Shown one piece after another: positions 1 to 9,437 of a DNA stretch of 64,000 nt. The stretch spans positions 124,001-188,000 of the forward strand of contig NZ_JAATJC010000001.1 in assembly GCF_011927725.1 (NCBI RefSeq). Direction: 5' to 3'. Under the pieces are notes generated by a model. That model searched no databases. It had not been told where the DNA came from and saw nothing but the letters and a program-made list of their open reading frames with translations. Each line of letters starts with the position of its first letter. The stretch's first letter is position 1. The DNA is from Sphingomonas kaistensis (lineage in GTDB: Bacteria > Pseudomonadota > Alphaproteobacteria > Sphingomonadales > Sphingomonadaceae). The translations under genes and the position numbers were made by a program.

Positions 1-710
1 TTGATGTGCAACGTACCCGATTCGACCCGGCCAGTGAGGATGCGGCCGAGGAACGGGTCGCGGTCGAGCAGGGTGACCAGCATCTTGAACTCGCCGTGGA
101 TCGGCAGGCCCGGCTCGGGGACATGGCTGACGATGGTCTCGAACAGCGGGGTCAGGTCACCGTCGCGAACGGTGTCCTCGCGGCCGGCATAGCCCGAGCG
201 ACCCGAGGCGTAGAGCACCGGGAAATCGAGCTGCTCGTCATTGGCATCGAGGCTGAGGAACAGCTCGAACACTTCGTCGAGCACTTCGGCCGGACGGGCA
301 TCGGGACGATCGATCTTGTTGACGACGACGATGGGCTTCAGCCCGAGCCCGAGCGCCTTGCCGGTGACGAACTTGGTCTGCGGCATCGGGCCTTCGGCGG
401 CGTCGACCAGCAGGATCACGCCGTCGACCATCGACAGGATGCGCTCGACTTCGGCGCCGAAGTCGGCGTGGCCGGGGGTGTCGACAATGTTGATTCGGGT
501 CGCAGTGCCCTTGCCGTCGTCCCATTCGACCGAGGTGCACTTGGCAAGGATGGTGATCCCGCGCTCTTTCTCGAGGTCGTTCGAATCCATCGCCCGCTCG
601 TCGATCCGCTGATTGTCGCGGAAGGTGCCGGACTGGCGGAAAAGCTGGTCGACGAGGGTCGTCTTGCCGTGATCGACGTGGGCGATGATCGCCACGTTGC
701 GGAGGGTCAT
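1..710 (-). CDS. typA: TypA/BipA translational GTPase, N-terminal part (runs off left edge)
   Basis: Ribosome-binding GTPase of the EF-G/LepA superfamily that acts in the cytoplasm in stress and low-temperature adaptation. About 236 residues are visible from the ATG at 708-710; the gene continues past the left edge. GTP-binding motifs appear in order: G1 [11 protein letters not shown]2 region ERGITI, G3 DTPGHADF, G4 NKID. The start of the domain II barrel follows ([15 protein letters not shown]). Reading [16 protein letters not shown] at the N-terminus distinguishes it from EF-G and LepA. It is divergent from the small gene at 787, so the 76-bp gap must hold both promoters. Identification is firm; only the C-terminal half is missing. 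Confidence 0.96.
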   Translation of the reverse strand, partial: MTLRNVAIIAHVDHGKTTLVDQLFRQSGTFRDNQRIDERAMDSNDLEKERGITILAKCTSVEWDDGKGTATRINIVDTPGHADFGAEVERILSMVDGVILLVDAAEGPMPQTKFVTGKALGLGLKPIVVVNKIDRPDARPAEVLDEVFELFLSLDANDEQLDFPVLYASGRSGYAGREDTVRDGDLTPLFETIVSHVPEPGLPIHGEFKMLVTLLDRDPFLGRILTGRVESGTLHI

Positions 711-786
711 TGCGATTTCCTTGGGAGAAGTTGGCGCGCCCTTAGCCGAATTGGTGCGTTGCAGCAATGGCAGAGAGGAGAATGAC

Positions 787-1029
787 ATGCCGCAAGGTGA
801 CAAGAGCGCCTACACCGACAAGCAGCGCCGCAAGGCCGCCGAAATCGAAAAAAGTTACGAAGCGCAGGGCCGGCCGGCCAACGAGGCCGAGCGGATCGCC
901 TGGGCGACCGTCAACAAGATGGACGGGGGCGGCAAGGAGTCGGGATCGGGCCGTTCGAGGAGCCGCAGCGAGGCGGCAAAAAAGGGCTGGGAGACGAGAC
1001 GCAAGAAGGCGGCTAAATCCAGCGGGTGA
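787..1029 (+). CDS. small basic conserved protein (ChaB-like / so-called plasmid stabilization protein)
   Basis: An 80-residue protein, rich in Lys, Arg, Gly and Ser. The N-terminal part ([20 protein letters not shown]) and the [10 protein letters not shown] segment resemble small alphaproteobacterial proteins often labelled plasmid stabilization protein, and the AW..VNK helix recalls ChaB. The C-terminus is a low-complexity basic tail ([16 protein letters not shown]) that could bind nucleic acid. The ATG is preceded by GAGAGGAG at good spacing. Its stop overlaps the GTG start of the MFS gene by 4 bp, so the two are probably co-translated. The family label is historical; no toxin partner or plasmid gene is nearby, and the real function is unknown. 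Confidence 0.75.
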   Translation: MPQGDKSAYTDKQRRKAAEIEKSYEAQGRPANEAERIAWATVNKMDGGGKESGSGRSRSRSEAAKKGWETRRKKAAKSSG

Positions 1030-2198
1030 CCCGCCCCTCCCTTCCCCGCTCGGTCTGGGTGCTCGGCTTCGTCAGCCTGTTCATGGACCTGTCGAGCGAG
1101 ATCTTCCACGCACTGCTGCCCCTGTTCGTGACCGTGACGCTGGGCGCCAGCGTGGCGGTGCTCGGCGCGATCGACGGCGTGGCGGAAGCAACCGCGAGCT
1201 TCGCCAAGCTGGCCGGCGGGCGGCTGAGCGACCGGCAAGGCAAGCGCAAGCCGTGGATCCTCGGCGGCTATGGCTTCGCCGCGCTGACCAAGCCGCTGAT
1301 GGCGCTGGCCGGATCGCCGCTTGCGGTGCTTGGCGCACGGCTGGTCGATCGAACCGCCAAGGGGCTGCGCGGGGCACCGCGCGACGCCCTGATCGCCGAC
1401 GAAACGCCGCCCGAACAGCGCGGCGCGGCCTACGGCTTGCGGCAAAGCCTCGATACGGTCGGCGCCCTGCTCGCTCCGCTGGCCGCTGCCGGGCTGATGA
1501 TCTGGCTGGCCGGCGACATCCGCAGCGTGTTCTGGATCGCGGTGATCCCGGCCTTTGTCTCGGTCGCAATCGCCTTCTTCTTCCTCCGCGAGCCGGTGCG
1601 CGAGGCACCGCCCGCCAACCGCCAGCCATTGCTCGGCAGCTTTCGCGACGTCGACAGGAGCTGCCGGCGGATCATCCTGGTCGCCTTCCTGTTCACGCTG
1701 GCGCGCTTTTCCGAGAGCTTCCTGGTGCTGAAGGCGGTCGAGGCGGGGCTTGGCCTGACCCTCGCGCCGCTGGTGCTGGTAGTGTTCAACCTTTCCTACG
1801 TGCTGCTGTCCTATCCCGCCGGCGCACTGTCCGACCGGCGCGATCCGCGCGGGATCCTGACGGTCGGGATCGGCCTGCTGGTGGTCGGCAATGTTGTGCT
1901 CGCGATGACCGGCGGGATTGCCGGGCTGGTGGTGGGGGTCGGCTTGTGGGGAGCCCACATGGCGCTGACCCAGGGTCTGTTCGCCAAGTTGATCGCCGAT
2001 GCCGCACCGGCCGGACTGCGCGCCACCAGCTTCGGCCTGTTCCACGTCGCGACCGGGGTCGCGGTGCTGTTGGCAAGCCTTGGCGCCGGCATGTTGTGGG
2101 ATCGCGACGGTTCTTCTGCGACCTTCCTGGCGAGTGCGGCGGTGGCGGCCGGTGCCGGCGTGATGCTGTGGCTGCTCCCGCACCGCAAGGTCGCCTGA
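1026..2198 (+). CDS. MFS transporter
   Basis: A 390-residue integral membrane protein of the major facilitator superfamily with about 12 hydrophobic segments. The loop between TM2 and TM3 has the expected basic pattern (GGRLSDRQGKRKPW), and a second conserved stretch, DRTAKGLRGAPRDALIAD, matches MFS proteins of this subgroup. The start is GTG at 1026, forming a GTGA overlap with the upstream small gene. The substrate cannot be read from the sequence; neighbours give no pathway. Drug or metabolite efflux is possible but unproven. Confidence 0.85.
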   Translation: MTRPSLPRSVWVLGFVSLFMDLSSEIFHALLPLFVTVTLGASVAVLGAIDGVAEATASFAKLAGGRLSDRQGKRKPWILGGYGFAALTKPLMALAGSPLAVLGARLVDRTAKGLRGAPRDALIADETPPEQRGAAYGLRQSLDTVGALLAPLAAAGLMIWLAGDIRSVFWIAVIPAFVSVAIAFFFLREPVREAPPANRQPLLGSFRDVDRSCRRIILVAFLFTLARFSESFLVLKAVEAGLGLTLAPLVLVVFNLSYVLLSYPAGALSDRRDPRGILTVGIGLLVVGNVVLAMTGGIAGLVVGVGLWGAHMALTQGLFAKLIADAAPAGLRATSFGLFHVATGVAVLLASLGAGMLWDRDGSSATFLASAAVAAGAGVMLWLLPHRKVA

Positions 2199-2278
2199 TG
2201 AAAGGCCAGGGCCCCTCCGTTCCCACCGCCCGGCAGCCGCGTTATGATGATGCCTACTTGCCAGGGGGAGATTGAACC

Positions 2279-2716
2279 ATGACGGACATGACGCTTGGTG
2301 CCGAACGCACCGCAACGCGCGGCTATTGGATCGGGGCGGTGCTCTCGACCCTGTGGATGGCGCTAGGCTGCACCATGTACCTGATCGAGGTGACCCTCGA
2401 CCCGGCGACGCTTGCACCGGACGTGCGAGCGATGACCGAGGCAATTCCCGAATGGATGTGGGCGGCCTTCGCCCTGTCGGTCTGGGTCGGGCTCGCCGGG
2501 GCGATCATGCTTCTCCTTCGCCGCCGGCTGGCGGTGCCGCTGATCGGCTTTTCGGTGCTTGCCGAGCTGGTGCAGAATTCGGCCTATCTGGTCGACCCCG
2601 AGCTCAAGGCGGTAACGCCACCCGGCTCGCTGATCCTTCCGGTCGTCATCACCGCCATCACCATCTGTGTGTTCCTGTTCGCGCTGAACGCAAGCAAGCG
2701 AGGAATCCTGCGTTGA
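2279..2716 (+). CDS. four-helix integral membrane protein, unknown function
   Basis: A 145-residue membrane protein with four predicted transmembrane helices: about residues 16-38 (starting [15 protein letters not shown]), 57-80, 84-103 and 118-138. It has no signal peptide and no catalytic motif that I recognise. An AGGGGGAG ribosome-binding site ends about 8 bases before the ATG. Its TGA overlaps the TTG start of panB by 4 bp (TTGA), so it is probably co-transcribed with panB, although no pantothenate function is suggested by the sequence. Confidence 0.75.
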   Translation: MTDMTLGAERTATRGYWIGAVLSTLWMALGCTMYLIEVTLDPATLAPDVRAMTEAIPEWMWAAFALSVWVGLAGAIMLLLRRRLAVPLIGFSVLAELVQNSAYLVDPELKAVTPPGSLILPVVITAITICVFLFALNASKRGILR

Positions 2717-3582
2717 GCACCTTCACCCTCGACACCTCGACCAGCCGCGCGACCCCGTCACCCGTCCCCGGCAAGCGGATGACGGTGCCGGGGATCAAGG
2801 GCCGCAAGCAGGACGGTACGACCGAGCAGCCGATCGTGATGCTGACCGCCTACACAATGCGGACAGCGCAATTGCTCGATCCCCATTGCGACCTGCTGCT
2901 CGTCGGCGACAGCCTGGGACAGGTGATCTACGGCCTGCCCTCCACCGTTCCGGTGACGCTGGAAATGATGTGCGCGCACGGCGCGGCGGTGGTGCGAGGC
3001 AGCTGGCACGCGCTGGTCGCGGTCGACATGCCCTTCGGCAATTACGAGGCAAGCGCGGAGCAGGCATTCGCAAGCGCGTCGCGGGTGATGAAGGAAACCG
3101 GCTGCGCCGCGGTGAAGCTGGAAGGCGGCGAGGCGATGGCCCCGACCATCCGCTTCCTGTCCGAACGCGGCATTCCGGTGATCGCCCACGTCGGCCTTAC
3201 CCCGCAGGCGGTCAATTCGCTGGGCGGCTACGGCGCGCGCGGACGAAGCGAGTCGGAAGCCGCCAAGATCCTGCGCGACGCCCAGGCGGTGGCCGAGGCG
3301 GGCGCCTTTGCGGTCGTGCTGGAAGGCGTGATGGAGGACCTTGCGACCGAGATCACCGGCAAGGTCGCCATCCCGACCATCGGGATCGGCGCATCGGCCG
3401 CCTGCGACGGTCAGGTCCTTGTGACCGAGGACATGCTTGGCCTGTTCGAGCGCACGCCGCGCTTCGTGAAGCGCTACGACGACCTCGCCACCCGCATCGG
3501 CGAGGCGGTCGCGGTCTACGCCGGGGAGGTGCGCGACCGCAGCTTCCCCACCGCCGACCAGACCTACCGGCCGAAGACCTAG
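2713..3582 (+). CDS. panB: 3-methyl-2-oxobutanoate hydroxymethyltransferase (ketopantoate hydroxymethyltransferase)
   Basis: Transfers a hydroxymethyl group from methylene-tetrahydrofolate to 2-oxoisovalerate, giving ketopantoate: the first committed step toward pantothenate and coenzyme A. The TIM-barrel motifs are present: the Mg-binding Asp in [10 protein letters not shown], the second Asp in VDMPFGNY, Glu in VKLEGGE and the catalytic Glu in VVLEGV. The frame is open far upstream, but the likely start is TTG at 2713, coupled by TTGA overlap to the preceding gene, giving 289 residues. ATG at 2779 would also leave the whole fold. panC and panD are not in the window. Confidence 0.95.
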   Translation: MSTFTLDTSTSRATPSPVPGKRMTVPGIKGRKQDGTTEQPIVMLTAYTMRTAQLLDPHCDLLLVGDSLGQVIYGLPSTVPVTLEMMCAHGAAVVRGSWHALVAVDMPFGNYEASAEQAFASASRVMKETGCAAVKLEGGEAMAPTIRFLSERGIPVIAHVGLTPQAVNSLGGYGARGRSESEAAKILRDAQAVAEAGAFAVVLEGVMEDLATEITGKVAIPTIGIGASAACDGQVLVTEDMLGLFERTPRFVKRYDDLATRIGEAVAVYAGEVRDRSFPTADQTYRPKT

Positions 3583-3678
3583 CCGCTTGGCCCAAAACTG
3601 GTTAGGAGCGCCATCTTCAAGCTCCCGTTCATCAGGCCCAGCCAATGAGCGTTTCACTGCATCGAGACGAGGACCGAC

Positions 3679-4374
3679 TTGGCACTAGCGCCCGGAGAAA
3701 CCAGCGACACGTTCATCCGTGAGGTCGACGAGAACCTTCGTCGCGACCAGGCGGAAGCGGTGTTCAAGCGCTACGGCTCGTGGATCATCGCCGCCGCCGT
3801 GCTGCTTCTCGTCGCCGTCGGAGGATTGCTGTTCTGGCGCAGCCAGCAGGCCCAGCAGGCAGCGGCCAACAGCGAGCAATTCTCGTCGATCCTGACCGAG
3901 GTCGGCGAGGGCAAGACCTCCGACGACATCGCGCGCAAGCTCGACGTGCTGGCGGCCGACAGCAACGGCAGCATGTCCGGCGCCGCACGCCTGACGCGCG
4001 CCGCGCTGGCCCTGCAGAAGAGCGACCGCGCCACTGCCATCACCCAGTATCGCACGCTGATGGACGATGGCGACGTGCCCCAGACGGTGCGGGACACCGC
4101 GTCGATCCGCCTGACCCAGCTGGAATTCGACAGCCTTCAGCCGCAGCAGGTGATCGACCGCCTCGCCCCGCTCGCGGTCAAGGACAGCGCCTGGTACGGT
4201 TCGGCCGGCGAACTGACCGCGCTGGCGATGATCAAGGCCAATCGCCGCCGCGAGGCCGCAAGCCTGCTGACCGGAATCGCCGCCGACAAGAACGTACCCC
4301 CTTCCCTCCGTGCCCGCGCCGAGCAGCTTGCCGCGGGCCTTTCCATCCCGGCCGCCCCCGCGGCGGCCCGTTGA
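3679..4374 (+). CDS. membrane-anchored TPR protein (YfgM/TPR_21-like)
   Basis: A 231-residue protein with a cytoplasmic N-terminus (SDTFIREVDENLRRDQAE), one transmembrane helix at about 35-54 and a periplasmic tetratricopeptide-like helical region. This is the architecture of YfgM-type proteins that sit immediately upstream of bamB and help periplasmic chaperones or envelope biogenesis. The start is TTG at 3679 behind a GACGAGGA ribosome-binding site; no in-frame ATG fits. It lies 16 bp upstream of bamB, so the two form an operon. The family assignment rests on architecture and position; the exact partner is inferred. Confidence 0.88.
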   Translation: MALAPGETSDTFIREVDENLRRDQAEAVFKRYGSWIIAAAVLLLVAVGGLLFWRSQQAQQAAANSEQFSSILTEVGEGKTSDDIARKLDVLAADSNGSMSGAARLTRAALALQKSDRATAITQYRTLMDDGDVPQTVRDTASIRLTQLEFDSLQPQQVIDRLAPLAVKDSAWYGSAGELTALAMIKANRRREAASLLTGIAADKNVPPSLRARAEQLAAGLSIPAAPAAAR

Positions 4375-4390
4375 GGACTGATCCAGCCTG

Positions 4391-5710
4391 ATGATCCGCA
4401 AAGTCGTAACCCTTGCCCTTGCCGCCAGCATGCTGGCCGGATGCGGCATCGTCGGTAAGTCGCGCCCCAAGACCCCGGTGGTCGGCAATCGCGTGTCGGT
4501 GCTGTCGACCGATCCCGACGTCCAGGTCGATTCCGCAACCGCGGCCCTGCCCTTTTCCATCCCGGCGCCCGAGGCGAACCCCAACTGGAACCAGCCCGGC
4601 GGGACCCCGTCCAAGTCGGCCGGCCACCCGGCGCTGGGCGCTTCCCTGGCCGAGGCCTGGAACGTCTCAATCGGCCAGGGCTCCACGGTCGATGCCGGGC
4701 TTGCCGCGCCGCCGGTCGTCGCTGGCGGAACCGTCTACACCATCGACACCAGCGCCACCGTTCGCGCCTTCGACACGGCCACCGGCGGACAGCGCTGGGC
4801 CGCTCAGTTCGGGACCGAGCGCGGCAACAATGCTTCCCTGTTCGGCGGCGGAGTCGCGGTTGAAGGCGACCGCGTGTTCGCGACCAATGGCCTTGGCTTC
4901 GTCGCGGCGCTGAACGCGGCCACCGGCGCTCCGGTCTGGCAGGTCCGTCCGGGCGGTCCGCTCCGCGGTGCGCCGACGGTGGCCGGCGATACGCTGTACG
5001 TGATGAGCCAGGACAACCAGCTCTACAGCCTCAAGACCGCCGACGGCGCGACCAACTGGTCGGCCACCGCCGCGGTCGAGATCGCCGGTGTGTTCGGCAC
5101 CGCCGCCCCCGCCTTCGAGCGCGGAACGGTGGTCGCCGGCTTCTCGTCGGGCGAACTCAACGCCTATCGCTTCGAGAATGGCCGCCTGGTGTGGCAGGAC
5201 GCGCTTGCCCGCACCTCCATCTCGACCAGCGTCGCCACCCTGAGCGACATCGACGCTTCGCCGGTGATCGACAACGGCCAGGTGTTCGCGCTCGGCCAGG
5301 GCGGCCGGATGGTCGCGCTCGACCTCATCAGCGGACAGCGCATCTGGGAACTGAACCTGGCCGGGATCGCGACCCCGTGGATCGCCGGCGACTGGCTGTT
5401 CGCGGTGACCGACGAGGGCAAGGCGATGGCGATCAGCCGCAACAACGGCAAGATCCGCTGGATCAACCAGCTGCCCGCGTTCGAGAACCCCAAGGGCAAG
5501 CGCGGACCGATCAGCTATGTCGGTCCGGTACTGGCCGGCGGGCGGCTGATCCTGGGCGGAAGCAACGGCGTACTGGTCAACCTCGACCCCGCGACCGGCG
5601 CCTTCCAGAGCCAGACCAACGTCGGCGCGGCAATCAGCCAGTCGCCGGTGGTGGCCAACAACACGCTCTACGTGCTCGACGACAAGGGCCGGCTGCACGC
5701 CTACCGCTGA
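4391..5710 (+). CDS. bamB: outer membrane assembly lipoprotein BamB
   Basis: Lipoprotein subunit of the BAM complex, which inserts beta-barrel proteins into the outer membrane. The N-terminus MIRKVVTLALAASMLAGCG has a lipobox (LAGC, Cys18). The body is a beta-propeller of PQQ-like repeats with recurrent TG..W motifs (TGGQRWAAQF, TGAPVWQV, DGATNWSA, SGQRIWELN). At 439 residues it is somewhat longer than the E. coli protein because of an N-terminal linker. It is preceded by the YfgM-like gene and followed after 57 bp by der, the usual yfgM-bamB-der order. Confidence 0.95.
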   Translation: MIRKVVTLALAASMLAGCGIVGKSRPKTPVVGNRVSVLSTDPDVQVDSATAALPFSIPAPEANPNWNQPGGTPSKSAGHPALGASLAEAWNVSIGQGSTVDAGLAAPPVVAGGTVYTIDTSATVRAFDTATGGQRWAAQFGTERGNNASLFGGGVAVEGDRVFATNGLGFVAALNAATGAPVWQVRPGGPLRGAPTVAGDTLYVMSQDNQLYSLKTADGATNWSATAAVEIAGVFGTAAPAFERGTVVAGFSSGELNAYRFENGRLVWQDALARTSISTSVATLSDIDASPVIDNGQVFALGQGGRMVALDLISGQRIWELNLAGIATPWIAGDWLFAVTDEGKAMAISRNNGKIRWINQLPAFENPKGKRGPISYVGPVLAGGRLILGGSNGVLVNLDPATGAFQSQTNVGAAISQSPVVANNTLYVLDDKGRLHAYR

Positions 5711-5767
5711 CGGCGGCCCGCGGGCGTCAGGCTCGCTTTGAGGCAGGTCTTCGGCTAGGCGGCGGCC

Positions 5768-7132
5768 ATGCCCCAACCCATTGTTGCCATCGTCGGACGT
5801 CCCAACGTCGGCAAATCCACCCTGTTCAACCGCCTTGTCGGCAAGCGCGTGGCGCTGGTCGACGACCGTCCGGGCGTCACCCGCGACCGGCGGACGGGCG
5901 ACGGCCAGTTGCTCGGACTCGAATTCCAGGTGATGGACACCGCGGGTTTCGAGGATGAGGATCCCGCCAGCCTGCCCGGCCGGATGCGCCGTTCGACCGA
6001 GGCCGCGGTGCGCGAGGCCGATGCAGCGCTGTTCCTGATCGACGCGCGCGAAGGCGTCACCCCGCTCGACGAGGAAATCGCCCGCTGGCTCCGCCAGGAG
6101 GACACGCCCGTAATCGTCGCTGCCAACAAGGCCGAGGGCCGCCAGGGCGAGAGCGGGCGGCTGGAAGCCTTTTCGCTCGGCTTCGGTGAGCCCATCGCCT
6201 TGTCGGCCGAACATGGCGAAGGCCTGGTCGACCTGTTCGAATCGCTCCGCCCGCATGTCGAGCGCGAGGTCGAGGTCGAGCCCGAGCTCGATCACGAGGA
6301 TCCGATGCGGCCGCTGCATCTGGCGGTGGTCGGGCGTCCCAACGCCGGCAAGTCGACGCTCGTCAACAAGATGCTTGGCGAGGACCGGATGATCACCGGG
6401 CCCGAGGCCGGGATCACCCGCGACTCGATCAGCACCGACTGGACGTGGACCTCGCCCGACGGCGGGACCCGCCAGGTCAAGCTGGTCGACACCGCGGGCC
6501 TCCGCAAGCGCGCCAAGGTCGACGACAAGCTCGAATGGCTCTCCGCGCAGGATACCCGCCGGGCGATCGACATGGCCGAGGTCGTGGTGCTGCTGCTCGA
6601 CGCCACCCGCGGGCTGGAAGTGCAGGACCTCAAGATCGCCAGCGCAGTGATCGAGGAAGGCCGCGCGCTGGTCGTCGCGATCAACAAGTGGGACGTTGCG
6701 GAACATGCCTCCTCGCTGTTCAACGGGGTCAAGGCCGCGCTCGAGGAAGGGCTCAGCCAGCTCAAGAACGTGCCGGTGCTGACCGTCTCGGCGGTCACCG
6801 GTAAGGGCATCGACCAGCTGATCGGCGCTGCCTTCACCCTGCGCGAGGGCTGGAACCGCCGTGTCTCGACCGGCGAGCTCAATCGCTGGTTCGAGGCCGC
6901 GGTCGAGCAGAACCCGCCGCCAGCGCCGGGCGGCAAGCGGATCAAGCTGCGCTACATCACCCAGATCAAGTCGCGCCCGCCGACCTTCGTGGTGTTCGGG
7001 ACGCGGGTCGACCAGCTGCCCGAAAGCTATCGCCGCTACCTCCTCAATTCACTGCGCAAGCAGTTCGATCTCGGGGCGGTGCCGCTGCGCATGACCCTGC
7101 GCGCGACCAAGAACCCGTTCGACCAAAAATAA
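5768..7132 (+). CDS. der: ribosome biogenesis GTPase Der (EngA)
   Basis: Essential tandem GTPase for maturation of the 50S subunit. Two G domains are clear: the first with GRPNVGKSTLFN, DTAGFEDED and ANKAEG, the second with GRPNAGKSTLVNKML, DTAGLRKRAK and NKWD, followed by the KH-like C-terminal domain (KLRYITQIKSRPPTFVVFG). Its 454 residues match the family length. The ATG at 5768 precedes PQPIVAIVGRPNVGKS as in orthologues. It closes the yfgM-bamB-der gene run. Confidence 0.98.
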   Translation: MPQPIVAIVGRPNVGKSTLFNRLVGKRVALVDDRPGVTRDRRTGDGQLLGLEFQVMDTAGFEDEDPASLPGRMRRSTEAAVREADAALFLIDAREGVTPLDEEIARWLRQEDTPVIVAANKAEGRQGESGRLEAFSLGFGEPIALSAEHGEGLVDLFESLRPHVEREVEVEPELDHEDPMRPLHLAVVGRPNAGKSTLVNKMLGEDRMITGPEAGITRDSISTDWTWTSPDGGTRQVKLVDTAGLRKRAKVDDKLEWLSAQDTRRAIDMAEVVVLLLDATRGLEVQDLKIASAVIEEGRALVVAINKWDVAEHASSLFNGVKAALEEGLSQLKNVPVLTVSAVTGKGIDQLIGAAFTLREGWNRRVSTGELNRWFEAAVEQNPPPAPGGKRIKLRYITQIKSRPPTFVVFGTRVDQLPESYRRYLLNSLRKQFDLGAVPLRMTLRATKNPFDQK

Positions 7133-7168
7133 CCTCGCCTTTACTCCTCTGGGCTTAGGGTGCGCCCC

Positions 7169-7627
7169 ATGCAGTATGAGGGAAACAAGGTGTCCGAAGG
7201 CAGCGCCGACGTGGTCGACTGGGCGCATTTCGAAAAGGCGCGGGGCGAGCTTGGCCCCGGGTTCATCCGTATCCTGTCCTATTTTCGCGAGGACGGGGTG
7301 AAGTCGGTCGCCGCGATTGAGCAGGCGATGCGCGAGGAAAATACCGTCGCGCTGGTCATGCCGGCCCACACCATCAAGGGCGAAGCGCGCCAGTTCGGTG
7401 CCGAGCCGCTGGCCAAGGTCGCCGAGCTGATCGAATCGACCGCGCGGCTGTGCATCGAAACGCAGCGCTTTCCCGACGAACTGGTGGCCGACGTGGTGAA
7501 GCTTCGCCAGCTGTTCGACCAGACGATCGAGCTGTTCGACCAGGCCACCAATCCGCGCATAAGCCGCGGGGCCGGCCCGGGCGGGTTCGGTCGCAAGGCG
7601 GCGAACCAGGGTTTCGGCCGGATCTAG
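7169..7627 (+). CDS. HPt (histidine phosphotransfer) domain protein
   Basis: A small single-domain phosphotransfer protein. The four-helix HPt signature is seen at PAHTIKGEARQFGAEPL, where the His of H-x-x-K-G is the phospho-accepting residue. No kinase or receiver gene is adjacent, so its partners are unknown. The start is uncertain: ATG at 7169 is preceded by TAGGG, but GTG at 7190 follows GAGGG at ideal spacing and may be the true start (145 residues). Its stop codon overlaps the stop of the convergent DUF418 gene by 4 bp. Confidence 0.88.
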   Translation: MQYEGNKVSEGSADVVDWAHFEKARGELGPGFIRILSYFREDGVKSVAAIEQAMREENTVALVMPAHTIKGEARQFGAEPLAKVAELIESTARLCIETQRFPDELVADVVKLRQLFDQTIELFDQATNPRISRGAGPGGFGRKAANQGFGRI

Positions 7628-8844
7628 CGCCGGAGCGGCTCGACCCGCCAGTTGGTCAGGCTGCGCCAGGCCCATTCGAGCGGGCCGTAGCGGAAGCGCT
7701 CCAGCCACGGCTTGCTCCACAGCAGCATGACCGCCCAGGCGGCGATCACCACCAGCAGCAATTCCATGCGACCGAGGCTGGCGTAGAGGCCCAGGCCCCA
7801 GCCGTAGAAGATCCCGGTCATCACGATCGAGGTGCCGAGGTAGTTGCTGAAGGCCGCGCGGCCGGCCGCCGCGATCCGCTCCACCAGCGGACCGCCGCGG
7901 CGCGTGGCGAGAATGATCAGGCACGCAAAGGCGGTGACCATGATCGGGCGGACCGGCGCGGCCGCGGCAAAGGCCCACATGAATACTGCCGAGGCCGCCC
8001 ATTCCGACCGGAACAGGAAGCGCAGCGCGACGAGATAAACCGGAAGCGCGACGGCGAGGCAGACCAGCGCCCAGGTGAGCAGGCGGCGATTGTCCCATGC
8101 GCCGGTCAGCAGGCCGGTCTTCAGCGCGGCCATGCCAAGCAGCATGTAGGCGAGCGTTTCCCACCCGAAGGCAAAGGTCCCGACCACCGGGAACATGGCT
8201 TTTTCGGTGACCTGGTGATGGACCAGCGCGGTCCACGGGCCCTGGTAGAGCGCGATCGCCTCGGCGCGCCGCGCGGTGCTCGGCATGATCGTGTCGCGGG
8301 TCAGTTCCTCCCACGACTTGAGCTGCTCGGGCGTCGCCGTGCCGGCAAAGACGGGCCCCTGCAGGTCGAGCGAGTAGAGTGTCATGCCGGCGAAGATGGC
8401 GCACTGGACCAGGATCAGGACCACTGCCGTGACGACCAGCGCGCGGGGGCTGGCGTTGCGGAAGGCGAGCGCAAGGAAGCCGATCGCGGCATAGGTGACG
8501 AGGATGTCTCCCCACCAGATCAGGAAAAAGTGGGCGGCGCCGAACAGCAGCAGCCAGAACAGGCGGCGGCGGACCCGGCCCAGCGCCATCGTCTCGCTCA
8601 TCAGCAGCAACGACGCACCGAACAGGAAGGAGAACAGCCCGCGCATCTTGCCGTCGAACAGCAGGAAGTTGCCGGCATAGGCGAAGAGATCGCCGGTCCG
8701 TACCGCCACGGTCTGCGCCAGCGGGTTGAAATAGGCGGCGGGGACGTCGGCAAAGGCGACGATGTTCATCGCCAGGATGCCCATCACTGCCACGCCGCGG
8801 ACAATATCCAGGGTGGCGATGCGCTCGCCCGTGCCGATGCTCAT
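7624..8844 (-). CDS. DUF418 family integral membrane protein
   Basis: A 406-residue polytopic membrane protein. The N-terminus (GERIATLDIVRGVAVMGIL) and the C-terminal block (WAVMLLWSKPWLERFRYGPLEWAWRSLTNW) are those of DUF418/YeiB-type proteins. The C-terminal LERFRYGPLEWAWR segment is the family hallmark. Function is unknown in general; a transport role is often suggested. It lies downstream of bfr with a stable hairpin between them, so it is probably transcribed separately. Confidence 0.88.
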   Translation of the reverse strand: MSIGTGERIATLDIVRGVAVMGILAMNIVAFADVPAAYFNPLAQTVAVRTGDLFAYAGNFLLFDGKMRGLFSFLFGASLLLMSETMALGRVRRRLFWLLLFGAAHFFLIWWGDILVTYAAIGFLALAFRNASPRALVVTAVVLILVQCAIFAGMTLYSLDLQGPVFAGTATPEQLKSWEELTRDTIMPSTARRAEAIALYQGPWTALVHHQVTEKAMFPVVGTFAFGWETLAYMLLGMAALKTGLLTGAWDNRRLLTWALVCLAVALPVYLVALRFLFRSEWAASAVFMWAFAAAAPVRPIMVTAFACLIILATRRGGPLVERIAAAGRAAFSNYLGTSIVMTGIFYGWGLGLYASLGRMELLLVVIAAWAVMLLWSKPWLERFRYGPLEWAWRSLTNWRVEPLRR

Positions 8845-8886
8845 GTTTAATCCCCTGCCCTTGCCGGCAGAAGGACGGAAGGCGGG

Positions 8887-8905
8887 CCCCGGGTCAAGCC
8901 CGGGG
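8887..8905. terminator. GC-rich hairpin downstream of bfr
   Basis: CCCCGGG and CCCGGGG are separated by a 5-nt loop, with further GGGC/GGCC pairing outside. It sits between the bfr stop (8914) and the DUF418 start (8844). No T-run follows on either strand, so it may be a weak terminator or a dispersed palindromic element. Confidence 0.4.
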
Positions 8906-8913
8906 TGGCCCGA

Positions 8914-9396
8914 TCAATGCGCCTCGGCGGCCTTGCTGTGGAGCTGGATGTAGTTCTGCAGGCCCATCCGCGCGATCATCTCGAATTGGGTTTCGAGGAA
9001 GTCGATATGGCCTTCCTCGTCGCGCAGCACCTCGACGAACAGGTCGCGGCTGACATAGTCGCGGATGCTGTCGCAATAATCGGCGGCCTCGCGGTACATC
9101 TTGGCGGCTTCATATTCCGCCTCGAGATCGGCCTTGAGGATCTCCTCCACCGTTTCGCCGATCCGCAGCCGGCCGAGCATCTGGAAGTTGGGCAGCCCTT
9201 CGAGGAACAGGATGCGTTCCGCAAAGCGGTCGGCATGCTTCATCTCGTCGATGCTCTCATGCTTCTCGTATTCGGCGAGCTTATGCACCCCCCAATTGTC
9301 GAGCATGCGATAATGCAGCCAATATTGGTTGATCGCGGTGAGTTCCGCCTTGAGCGCTTCGTTGAGCAGCTCGATGACCTTGGTATCGCCCTTCAT
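8914..9396 (-). CDS. bfr: bacterioferritin
   Basis: Heme-containing iron-storage ferritin forming a 24-subunit cage. All ferroxidase ligands align with the E. coli numbering: Glu18, Glu51, His54, Glu94, Glu127 and His130, and the heme-binding Met52 is present (EMKH), so this is a true Bfr and not a plain ferritin. Its 160 residues are the normal length. It lies 68 bp downstream of bfd on the same strand; a 9-bp perfect palindrome occupies the gap. Iron regulation is likely from the operator-like motif upstream of bfd. Confidence 0.97.
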   Translation of the reverse strand: MKGDTKVIELLNEALKAELTAINQYWLHYRMLDNWGVHKLAEYEKHESIDEMKHADRFAERILFLEGLPNFQMLGRLRIGETVEEILKADLEAEYEAAKMYREAADYCDSIRDYVSRDLFVEVLRDEEGHIDFLETQFEMIARMGLQNYIQLHSKAAEAH

Positions 9397-9437
9397 GGCA
9401 GCGCCTTTATCAAAGCCGGGCGGCGGGACGAAGCGCT

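Noticed and set aside
855..2444. A 529-codon reverse open frame opposite the MFS gene
   Set aside because: Composition is rich in Gln, Arg and His without membrane helices; the forward frame encodes a clear MFS transporter.
2600..2780. Possible riboswitch before panB
   Set aside because: The region is inside the upstream coding gene, with no conserved leader structure seen.
8884..8910. REP-type repeat family member downstream of bfr
   Set aside because: Only one copy was noticed in the window, so no repeat family can be claimed from this sequence.
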